Shown piece after piece: positions 1-5,158 of a DNA stretch of 5,232 bases. Position 1 is the first letter of the stretch, and every line of letters begins with the position of its first letter. The notes under the pieces were generated by a model, which had not been told where the DNA came from, made no database searches, and saw nothing but the letters and a program-made list of their open reading frames with translations. This DNA is from Peptacetobacter sp900539645. Its GTDB lineage: Bacteria > Bacillota > Clostridia > Peptostreptococcales > Peptostreptococcaceae. The DNA lies in contig NZ_JBLOUI010000066.1 in NCBI RefSeq assembly GCF_047807365.1, positions 1-5,232 of the forward strand, in the 5' to 3' direction. A program made the translations under genes and the position numbers.

Positions 1-104
1 ATTTTATTAATTATTTTTTCATCTTTTCGCTTTTTCAATACATTCATATTACTATTGTACACAAGTTTTCCACAGTTTTAAATTATTATAATTTCCTTAA
101 GAAT
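1..104. other. AT-rich left edge, no confident gene
   Basis: No gene can be called with confidence here. The minus strand from position 47 to the edge is open (ATG, then lysine-rich codons reading MNVLKKRKDEKIINK), but it has no Shine-Dalgarno site. A possible minus-strand promoter lies just upstream: TTTAAA at 77-82, a 17-bp spacer, TACAAT at 54-59. It would start transcription close to that ATG. Two degenerate DnaA-box-like 9-mers, TTGTACACA (55-63) and TTTTCCACA (66-74), are 11 bp apart. All of these signals are weak and may be chance in AT-rich DNA. Confidence 0.4.
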
Positions 105-135
105 AAAAAAAGATGCCCCTAAAAAGAGACATCTT
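105..135 (-). terminator. Intrinsic terminator of ridA
   Basis: Read on the minus strand, AAGATGTCTC (135-126) pairs with GGGGCATCTT (119-110), a 10-bp stem containing two G:U pairs, around a 6-nt loop (120-125). A run of seven T residues follows (111-105). It begins about 22 bp past the ridA stop codon. This is the classic rho-independent layout, and only the minus-strand reading has the U tract, so it serves ridA and not a rightward gene. Confidence 0.85.
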
Positions 136-157
136 TATAAATTCTATAATTATCAAA

Positions 158-538
158 TTATAAAACTGCTATTAATTCTATTTCAACTTTAACGTCTTTT
201 GGTAATCTAGCTACTTCTACGCAAGATCTAGCTGGTTTGTTTTCACCGAAGAATTCAGCATAAACTTCGTTTAAGTCATTGAATTCGTTCATATCTTTTA
301 TGAAAACTGTAGTTTTAACAACGTTAGAGAAGTCTGCACCAGCTTCAGCTAATACATTTTTTATGTTAGTTAAAGATCTAGTTGCCTGTTCTTTTATTCC
401 ACCTTCAACAACTGTCATTGTTTCTGGATCTAGTGGAATCTGTCCTGATAAGAATAATAAGTTTCCTGCTTTTATAGCCTGAGAATATGGTCCTAAAGCT
501 GCAGGAGCATTGTTAGTGTGTATTACTTCGTGTTTCAT
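158..538 (-). CDS. ridA: RidA family 2-iminobutanoate/2-iminopropanoate deaminase
   Basis: A small soluble cytoplasmic protein of 126 residues, the normal length for the YjgF/YER057c/UK114 (Rid) family, whose members form trimers with active sites between subunits. Family enzymes hydrolyse the enamine/imine intermediates 2-aminoacrylate and 2-aminocrotonate, released by PLP-dependent serine/threonine dehydratases, to 2-oxo acids and ammonia, protecting other PLP enzymes from damage. Visible signatures are the N-terminal GPYSQAI (16-22), LSGQIP (30-35), the conserved active-site Arg104 in KPARSCVEVARLP (101-113), and Glu119 near the C-terminus. The arginine marks an active RidA-type member rather than a divergent Rid relative. 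The start is fixed by AGGAGG (552-547), 8 nt upstream. The gene lies 160 bp downstream of a threonine ammonia-lyase on the same strand, the enzyme whose by-products it detoxifies, but it has its own promoter and terminator, so it can be expressed alone. Confidence 0.95.
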   Translation of the reverse strand: MKHEVIHTNNAPAALGPYSQAIKAGNLLFLSGQIPLDPETMTVVEGGIKEQATRSLTNIKNVLAEAGADFSNVVKTTVFIKDMNEFNDLNEVYAEFFGENKPARSCVEVARLPKDVKVEIELIAVL

Positions 539-600
539 TGGAAAACCCTCCTAATATTATATTAATATAAGATATGTGTTTTTATTAACACTATATTTAT

Positions 601-629
601 ATTATACTCTTTTATTTATATTGATTCAA
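601..629 (-). promoter_or_regulatory. Sigma-A-type promoter of ridA
   Basis: On the minus strand TTGAAT (629-624) is followed by a 17-bp spacer and a perfect TATAAT (606-601). The predicted start near 594 gives a leader of about 55 nt. The leader begins with a small hairpin, GTGTT/AACAC (576-580 with 587-591), whose role is unknown. No GC-containing terminator is visible between the ilvA stop and this promoter, so ridA may also receive read-through from ilvA. Confidence 0.75.
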
Positions 630-698
630 ATATTATTTATATTTTAATAAATTTATTTTATGTTTTAAACTATTTATAAAGATATTTTAAATTTGTAA

Positions 699-1916
699 CT
701 ATATTTCTTTTACACAGAATCCAGCTTCAACTATTGCTGATTTTACTCTCTTAATATGGTCGAAGTCTAGAGTTTCAAGTATGAATTCAGCAGACTGTTC
801 AGTTAAACTATCTCCAGATGCTAAGCTTCCCTGATTAGCAGATAGTATATTAGCTCCCGTTTCGCTTATTATACTAGTAACTTTTTTGAAGTTACCTGGT
901 TTATCATTCATGCTAACTTTTAAGCTAACTCTTCTTCCTTCTTTAGCTAAAGCAACACCTATTATTCTGTATAGTGTATTAACGTCTACATTACCACCAG
1001 ATACTACACATACTACATTTTCTCCAGCTTCTGGTTTATATTTTCCACTTAATAAAGCTGCTGTTGAAACTGCACCAGCACCTTCAGATACTATTTTCTG
1101 ACTTTCCATCATAAATAATATAGCCTGTGCTATTTCATCTTCTTCTACAACAACAACGTCATCAACTAATTCTTTTATTATATCAAATGTTAAATCTCCA
1201 GGAGTTTTAACTGCTATACCATCGGCTATTGTAGGTGCATTGAATGCAGATGTAACTTCTCCATTCTGGAATGATTCTTTCATTGAAGGTATATTAGCTG
1301 TTTGAACACCTATAACTTTACAATTAGGGTTTAATGCTTTTGCAACTACTGCTACACCAGCAACTATTCCCCCACCACCTATTGGGCATAATACAGTATC
1401 TACTTTGTTATCTAACTGTTCAAAGAATTCTAATGCTAAAGTACCCTGACCAGCTATTACATATTTATCATTGAATGGATGTAGGAAAGTAGCTCCTGTT
1501 TCTTTCTGTACTTCTACTGCTTTAGCATATGCATCATCGTAAACTGTACCATTTAATACAACTTCTGCTCCGTAACCTTTAGTTGCACTAACTTTTGCTA
1601 ATGGTGCAGTAGCTGGCATTGCTATAGTAGCTTTTATTCCTGTTAATTTTGCTCCAAGTGCAACACCCTGTGCATGATTTCCTGCAGATGCTGCTATAAC
1701 TCCTCTTGCTTTTTCTTCTTCAGTAAGATTTGCTATTTTATTACATGCACCTCTAACTTTGAAAGATCCAGTTTTCTGTAGGTTTTCACATTTGTAGTAA
1801 ACATGAGCACCAGTTTTTTCGCTTAATTTTGTACTTTCTAAAACGTCAGTCTTTTTAACTATATCTTTTATAGTCTCTCTCGCCTGTTTTACATCTTCTA
1901 AAGTAACCTGTAACAT
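699..1916 (-). CDS. ilvA: Threonine ammonia-lyase with C-terminal ACT domain
   Basis: A PLP-dependent fold-type II enzyme of 405 residues that deaminates L-threonine to 2-oxobutyrate and ammonia; relatives also act on serine. The catalytic domain (about 1-320) shows the PLP Schiff-base lysine Lys53 in KTGSFKVRGA, the SAGNHAQG loop (77-84), the glycine-rich phosphate-binding loop GGGG (180-183) and Ser306 in VVSGGN. Residues about 330-405 form a single ACT domain (LKVSMNDKPGNF onward), a likely site of amino-acid feedback. The total of about 400 residues with one ACT domain is the medium form, longer than ACT-less catabolic TdcB (about 330) and shorter than two-ACT biosynthetic IlvA (about 500). 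AGGAGT (1930-1925), 8 nt upstream, supports the ATG. No other isoleucine-synthesis genes adjoin it, and ridA, aspartate decarboxylase and asparaginase are neighbours, so a fermentative role (2-oxobutyrate to propionate) is plausible; tdcB would then also be a fair symbol. It contains the only CAA glutamine codon among the four complete genes (Gln205). Confidence 0.93.
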   Translation of the reverse strand: MLQVTLEDVKQARETIKDIVKKTDVLESTKLSEKTGAHVYYKCENLQKTGSFKVRGACNKIANLTEEEKARGVIAASAGNHAQGVALGAKLTGIKATIAMPATAPLAKVSATKGYGAEVVLNGTVYDDAYAKAVEVQKETGATFLHPFNDKYVIAGQGTLALEFFEQLDNKVDTVLCPIGGGGIVAGVAVVAKALNPNCKVIGVQTANIPSMKESFQNGEVTSAFNAPTIADGIAVKTPGDLTFDIIKELVDDVVVVEEDEIAQAILFMMESQKIVSEGAGAVSTAALLSGKYKPEAGENVVCVVSGGNVDVNTLYRIIGVALAKEGRRVSLKVSMNDKPGNFKKVTSIISETGANILSANQGSLASGDSLTEQSAEFILETLDFDHIKRVKSAIVEAGFCVKEI

Positions 1917-1961
1917 TTAAATCAACTCCTGTTAAATTATATTTTTCTTATTTCATTTTTT

Positions 1962-1990
1962 ATTCTATAACCTTTTCCTAAAAAATGCAA
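1962..1990 (-). promoter_or_regulatory. Putative ilvA promoter
   Basis: On the minus strand TTGCAT (1990-1985, 3 of 6 matches to consensus) is separated by 17 bp from TAGAAT (1967-1962, 5 of 6). The predicted start near 1955 gives a leader of about 40 nt. The -35 box is weak and coincides with one arm of the 1984-2003 palindrome, as expected for a regulated promoter. The TATAAT closer to the gene (1941-1936) would start transcription inside the Shine-Dalgarno site and is less likely. Confidence 0.35.
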
Positions 1991-2003
1991 CAAGTTTTGC
2001 ATT
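1984..2003. repeat. Inverted repeat over the putative ilvA -35 box
   Basis: AATGCAA (1984-1990) and TTGCATT (1997-2003) form a perfect 7-bp inverted repeat around a 6-bp centre (CAAGTT). The left arm covers the putative -35 box of ilvA, so the element could be an operator. It contains the only G/C-bearing symmetrical motif in the neighbourhood. No known regulator consensus is recognised. Confidence 0.4.
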
Positions 2004-2193
2004 ATTTTAATTTTATAGAGAAAACGTATTTTGACATTAAAAAAATATATTTTGGTATATACATTTACTATTTCTTTTTATTTATTAAGTTTTTTATCCT
2101 TTATGTATTTAAAAATATCTTTTTTAAGTATTTTAGCTTTATTTTTTCTCTTTACTTTTTCAAAAAAAATATTATAATTAAAGTGTAAGTATA

Positions 2194-2260
2194 TGTTTCA
2201 GATGAATTAAATTCATATATTTTTATATATTGATGTCAAAATGTATATTCATTTGAAACA
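2194..2260. repeat. Long interrupted inverted repeat upstream of aspartate decarboxylase
   Basis: TGTTTCAGATGAAT (2194-2207) and ATTCATTTGAAACA (2247-2260) are complementary over 14 positions with one mismatch (G2201 against T2253, a wobble in RNA), separated by 39 bp. The right arm contains the -35 box TTGAAA of the downstream gene. The left arm also overlaps a 15-bp palindrome, ATGAATTAAATTCAT (2202-2216). Arm centres are 53 bp apart, about five helical turns. Because the arms lie upstream of the predicted transcription start, a DNA-binding role (paired operators) is more likely than an RNA hairpin. Confidence 0.55.
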
Positions 2261-2281
2261 ATTTATAATGATAATTATATT
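2253..2281 (+). promoter_or_regulatory. Promoter of the aspartate decarboxylase gene
   Basis: TTGAAA (2253-2258, 5 of 6 consensus) is followed by a 17-bp spacer and TATATT (2276-2281, 5 of 6). The predicted start near 2288 gives a leader of about 68 nt. A perfect TATAAT at 2264-2269 lies in the spacer but has no suitable -35 or extended -10, so the TTGAAA/TATATT pair is preferred. Confidence 0.6.
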
Positions 2282-2289
2282 TATAGAGT

Positions 2290-2345
2290 TTATATTTTAA
2301 GGTTATATTTTAAGAATTATATTTTAAAGATTATAAATAAGGAGA
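2290..2345 (+). repeat. Tandem 13-14 bp repeats in the decarboxylase leader
   Basis: Three adjacent copies read TTATATTTTAAGG (2290-2302), TTATATTTTAAGAA (2303-2316) and TTATATTTTAAAGA (2317-2330). A degenerate fourth, TTATAAATAAGGAGA (2331-2345), contains the Shine-Dalgarno sequence. The array fills nearly the whole predicted 5' leader. It is low-complexity A/T sequence, but the shared 11-bp core TTATATTTTAA in three copies is exact. Confidence 0.7.
2339..2344 (+). promoter_or_regulatory. Ribosome binding site with long spacing
   Basis: AAGGAG is the only Shine-Dalgarno sequence before the decarboxylase. It lies 11 nt from the ATG at 2356, longer than the 8 nt seen for ilvA and ridA here. 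An out-of-frame ATG at 2348 is just 3 nt away, too close for normal initiation, and opens a three-codon frame (Met-Lys-Lys-stop) whose TGA overlaps the real ATG. In-frame codons upstream of 2356 reach a stop (TAA at 2338) without another ATG, so 2356 is the start. Confidence 0.65.
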
Positions 2346-2355
2346 TTATGAAAAA

Positions 2356-3987
2356 ATGATTGACTACACAAAGGATGAAATCAAAAAAATGTACGATAGA
2401 TTAAGTCCGTTTGAATTTAAAAACGAACTTATAGAAATCGCAAAGGATACTTCAAACACTAAAAACATACCTTTACTAGATGCTGGTAGAGGAAATCCAA
2501 ACTGGACTTGTTCTTCTGCTAGAGAAGCTTTCTTTACATTCGGACATTTTGCAGTAACAGAAACAAGACTTAATTGGGATTTAGGAAATCTTTCAGGTAT
2601 GCCTCAGAAAGAAGGTATAGCAAAAAGATTATTTAAATATATAGAAGAAAATAAAGATATGCCTGGTGCTTTCTTATTAAAAAATATAGTAAATTATGGA
2701 ATAACAGAAATGGGATTCAACCCAGATGAATTTGTTCATGAGTTAGCAGACGGTATAATAGGAGATAACTATCCACTACCAGATAGAATGTTACCTCATA
2801 TAGAAAAAATAGTTCACGACTACTTAGTTCAGGAAATGAAATACAATATAGATGATGAATACGGAGATATACAGGTGTTTGCAGTTGAAGGTGCTACTGC
2901 TGCAATGTGTTACATATTCGATTCACTTATGGCAAATGAGCTTTTAAAAAGAGGAGATAAAATAGCGATGATGACTCCTATTTTCACTCCTTACTTAGAA
3001 ATACCAAATCTTCCAAGATACAACTTCGACATAATAAATATAAATGCAGATGTTGTAGATGAAAGAGGAGTTCATACTTGGCAGTTCTCAAGAAAAGAAC
3101 TTGAAAAATTAAAAGATAAAAACATAAAAGCTCTTTTCGTTGTAAACCCTAACAATCCAGCTTCAATAGGTATGGATGAAAATACTTGCAATGAATTAAT
3201 AGACGTTGTTAAAACATATAATGAAGATTTAATGATAATATCAGATGACGTTTACGGAACATTTGTAAATGACTTCTCTTCATTAATGTCAAAACTTCCT
3301 TATAATACTTTAGGAGTTTATTCTTATTCAAAATACTTCGGTGTTACTGGTTGGAGATTAGGAACATTTGCAGTTCACGAAAGAAATGTTTTTGATAAAA
3401 AAATAAAAGAATTAAAAGGTGAATCTAAAAAAATAGTAGACAAGAGATACAGTGATATGAGTCTTAACCCTTCTGCTCTTACATTTATGGAAAGAGTTGT
3501 CGCTGATAGTCGACGGGTTGCACTAAACCACACAGCAGGACTTTCTACTCCACAGCAGGTTCAGATGGCATTCTTCTCTGCTTTTGCACTAATAGACAAG
3601 GTTGACGCATATAAAAAATTAAACATGAGCATATGTAGAAGAAGACAGAGACTTCTATTTGAATCTCTAGGAATAGACTATGTAAACTTAGAAAATAGTG
3701 CTGCATATTACTTCCAGTTTGATATAGATGAATGGGGAAGATTAAATCATGGTCAGGAATTTGTAGACTTTATGCACAAAAACTTTGATGCATGCGATAT
3801 ATTATACAAACTTGCAAAAGACTACGCTATAGTTCTTCTTGGTGGTAACGGATTCGCTGCACCAAAATGGTCTATAAGAGTTTCTCTTGCAAACTTAGAC
3901 GATAGAGCTTATATAACAATAGGTGCATCTATCAAAAATATACTTAACGACTATGTTGAGCTATGGAAAAGTAAAAAGACTAATTAA
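2356..3987 (+). CDS. aspD: Aspartate 4-decarboxylase (PLP, aminotransferase fold)
   Basis: A 543-residue fold-type I PLP enzyme predicted to convert L-aspartate to L-alanine and CO2 (EC 4.1.1.12). Its length matches aspartate beta-decarboxylases (about 530-545), well above the 390-420 of ordinary aspartate aminotransferases, to which the core is related. Visible signatures: LSPFEFKNELI near the N-terminus (16-26), GRGNPNW (44-50), the cofactor loop EGATAAM (178-184), NPNNP (264-268), the PLP-ring aspartate in SDDVYGTF (Asp297, Tyr300), the Schiff-base Lys326 in YSYSKYFGVTGWRLG, and the carboxylate-binding Arg508 in WSIRVSLANL. There is no signal peptide; it is cytoplasmic, and known homologues form large oligomers. 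It probably uses aspartate from the asparaginase encoded 131 bp downstream. In other bacteria this enzyme is paired with an aspartate:alanine antiporter (AspT) that makes the pathway energy-conserving; no antiporter is in view. Of 23 arginine codons 21 are AGA; the exceptions are adjacent (CGA CGG at 3511-3516). Confidence 0.92.
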   Translation: MIDYTKDEIKKMYDRLSPFEFKNELIEIAKDTSNTKNIPLLDAGRGNPNWTCSSAREAFFTFGHFAVTETRLNWDLGNLSGMPQKEGIAKRLFKYIEENKDMPGAFLLKNIVNYGITEMGFNPDEFVHELADGIIGDNYPLPDRMLPHIEKIVHDYLVQEMKYNIDDEYGDIQVFAVEGATAAMCYIFDSLMANELLKRGDKIAMMTPIFTPYLEIPNLPRYNFDIININADVVDERGVHTWQFSRKELEKLKDKNIKALFVVNPNNPASIGMDENTCNELIDVVKTYNEDLMIISDDVYGTFVNDFSSLMSKLPYNTLGVYSYSKYFGVTGWRLGTFAVHERNVFDKKIKELKGESKKIVDKRYSDMSLNPSALTFMERVVADSRRVALNHTAGLSTPQQVQMAFFSAFALIDKVDAYKKLNMSICRRRQRLLFESLGIDYVNLENSAAYYFQFDIDEWGRLNHGQEFVDFMHKNFDACDILYKLAKDYAIVLLGGNGFAAPKWSIRVSLANLDDRAYITIGASIKNILNDYVELWKSKKTN

Positions 3988-4060
3988 TACTATTTAAAAG
4001 TATGATTATGATGTATTTTATGCAAAATCTAAAATAAAAGATGTATTTATTGTATTTTTT

Positions 4061-4069
4061 TGTTATAAT
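4061..4069 (+). promoter_or_regulatory. Extended -10 promoter of the asparaginase gene
   Basis: TGTTATAAT contains a perfect TATAAT (4064-4069) preceded by the TGn extended -10 element; no good -35 is present 16-18 bp upstream. The predicted start near 4076 gives a leader of about 43 nt. Two direct copies of GATGTATTT lie upstream (4010-4018 and 4040-4048), exactly 30 bp apart, and may be chance or regulator sites. The 131-bp gap after the decarboxylase stop has no convincing terminator, so read-through from that gene is also likely. Confidence 0.55.
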
Positions 4070-4118
4070 TTCTATTGGAATATTAATTATTTTTTATTAG
4101 AAAGGTGTATAGATTATT

Positions 4119-5114
4119 ATGACTACTAAAAAGAAAGTTGCAATTGTATTTACTGGTGGAACAATATCTATGACAGTAGATGACCAGGTGGGGGCAGCAA
4201 TACCTACTCTTTCAGGAGAACAGATACTTTCTATGGTTACTAATATAGATAAAGTTGCCGATATAGAAGTTCTTAACTTTGCTGAAATACCAGGACCTCA
4301 TATGACTCCTTACAGAATGATGGAGCTTAAAAAATATACTGAAGATCTTTTAGCTAGAGAAGATATAACTGGAGTTATCATAACTCACGGTACTGACTCA
4401 CTAGAAGAAACAGCTTATTTCCTAGATTTAACTATAGACAATCCAAAACCTGTTATAGTTACTGGTGCTATGAGAAGTAGCTCAGAACTTGGTTACGATG
4501 GTTCAAGTAACCTATCAGCTGCAGTTTGTACAGCTGTATCAAAGGATGCTATAGGAAAAGGTGTTTTAGTTGTTTTAAACAATGAAGTTTTACTCGCTTC
4601 AGAAGCTACAAAAACTAATACATTAGCTTTAAATACATTCCAGTCTTTAGTTGGTGGACCTCTTGGTTACATAGACTGCAATGAATTAGTTTTACTTAGA
4701 GATATAGTAAACAGAAGAGTTATAAAAACTGATAAAATAGAATCTAAAGTTGCTCTATTCAAAGCTTGTGCTGGAGAAAACAGCGACTTCATAAAAGCTG
4801 CTGTAGATTTAGGATACAAAGGTATAGTAATAGAAGCAATGGGTAGAGGAAATATACCTCCAGAAATGTTACCTGGTGTTGAATACGCTAGAGAAAAAGA
4901 TTTACCTGTTGTTATAGTTTCAAGATGTCATTCAGGTAGAGTATTTGATAGCTACGGATATCATGGTTCAGGTAGAGATCTTAGAAACTTAGGTTGTATA
5001 TTTGGTGGAGATCTTCCAGGACAGAAAGCTAGAATAAAATTAATGCTAGCTCTTGGACAGACTGATGATATGGATACTATAACTGACTACTTCGAAAGAG
5101 GTATATACGCTTAA
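4119..5114 (+). CDS. ansA: L-asparaginase (bacterial AnsA/AnsB superfamily)
   Basis: Hydrolyses L-asparagine to L-aspartate and ammonia. The length of 331 residues is normal for bacterial-type asparaginases. The nucleophile region is VFTGGTISM with Thr15; the second catalytic block is ITHGTDSLEETAYFLDL with Thr92-Asp93; the catalytic lysine is Lys165 in EATKTNT. GAMRSSSELGYDGSSN (116-131) is a further family block. At the position of the substrate-binding serine of E. coli AnsB (motif GSQDM), the sequence reads PGPHM (58-62) with glycine aligned to the serine, so substrate contacts may differ. There is no signal peptide or lipobox, so the enzyme is predicted cytoplasmic despite its resemblance to secreted AnsB/AnsZ types. 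The ATG is preceded by AAAGGTG (4101-4107), 11 nt away, a slightly long spacing. Following aspartate decarboxylase, it would supply that enzyme's substrate. All five glutamine codons are CAG. The choice of ansA over ansB/ansZ as symbol is uncertain. Confidence 0.9.
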   Translation: MTTKKKVAIVFTGGTISMTVDDQVGAAIPTLSGEQILSMVTNIDKVADIEVLNFAEIPGPHMTPYRMMELKKYTEDLLAREDITGVIITHGTDSLEETAYFLDLTIDNPKPVIVTGAMRSSSELGYDGSSNLSAAVCTAVSKDAIGKGVLVVLNNEVLLASEATKTNTLALNTFQSLVGGPLGYIDCNELVLLRDIVNRRVIKTDKIESKVALFKACAGENSDFIKAAVDLGYKGIVIEAMGRGNIPPEMLPGVEYAREKDLPVVIVSRCHSGRVFDSYGYHGSGRDLRNLGCIFGGDLPGQKARIKLMLALGQTDDMDTITDYFERGIYA

Positions 5115-5158
5115 TTTTAAAATCTTGAATTTATAATCTAAGTGCAACAAAAAAAAGA

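Larger units (their letters stand above)
1917..2355. other. Divergent intergenic control region, ilvA / aspartate decarboxylase
   Basis: A 439-bp, very AT-rich stretch between two divergent genes. Going right from ilvA it holds: the ilvA Shine-Dalgarno site and a weak promoter; a palindrome at 1984-2003; a T-rich stretch without recognisable signals (about 2005-2170); a perfect minus-strand TATAAT (2176-2171) with only a poor -35; a long inverted repeat (2194-2260); the decarboxylase promoter; and a tandem-repeat leader. No tRNA, T-box (no conserved GGTGG-type core on the ilvA side) or recognisable riboswitch is seen. An open plus-strand reading at 1985-2188 is a Phe/Tyr/Ile/Lys-rich translation of A/T tracts without a ribosome site and is not called a gene. 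Confidence 0.6.

Noticed and set aside
279..482. Plus-strand open reading inside ridA
   Set aside because: It lies wholly antisense to a clearly conserved RidA and has no ribosome site or recognisable motif.
886..1101. Plus-strand open reading inside ilvA
   Set aside because: It lies antisense to the C-terminal catalytic and ACT regions of threonine ammonia-lyase, with no independent coding evidence.
1917..2164. T-box or other riboswitch in a long ilvA leader
   Set aside because: A long leader would require the minus-strand TATAAT at 2176-2171, whose -35 is poor, and no conserved T-box or riboswitch core is visible in this almost pure A/T sequence.
1985..2188. Open plus-strand reading of 67 codons between ilvA and aspD
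   Set aside because: It is made almost entirely of Phe, Tyr, Ile and Lys codons as expected from A/T tracts, has no ribosome binding site, and starts inside the ilvA promoter palindrome.
2193..2207. CodY-like box upstream of aspD
   Set aside because: Aligned on CAG, it matches the AATTTTCWGAAAATT consensus at only about 10 of 15 positions, which is easily reached by chance in AT-rich DNA. The longer inverted repeat explains the sequence better.
3987..4003. Hairpin ATACT/AGTAT at the aspD stop codon
   Set aside because: It has only five base pairs and no following T run, so there is no reason to give it a function.
4033..4061. Terminator after aspD
   Set aside because: AATAAA (4033-4038) and TTTATT (4046-4051) can pair and a T run follows at 4055-4061, but the stem is six A:T pairs only and the T run does not abut it. 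It is too weak to call.
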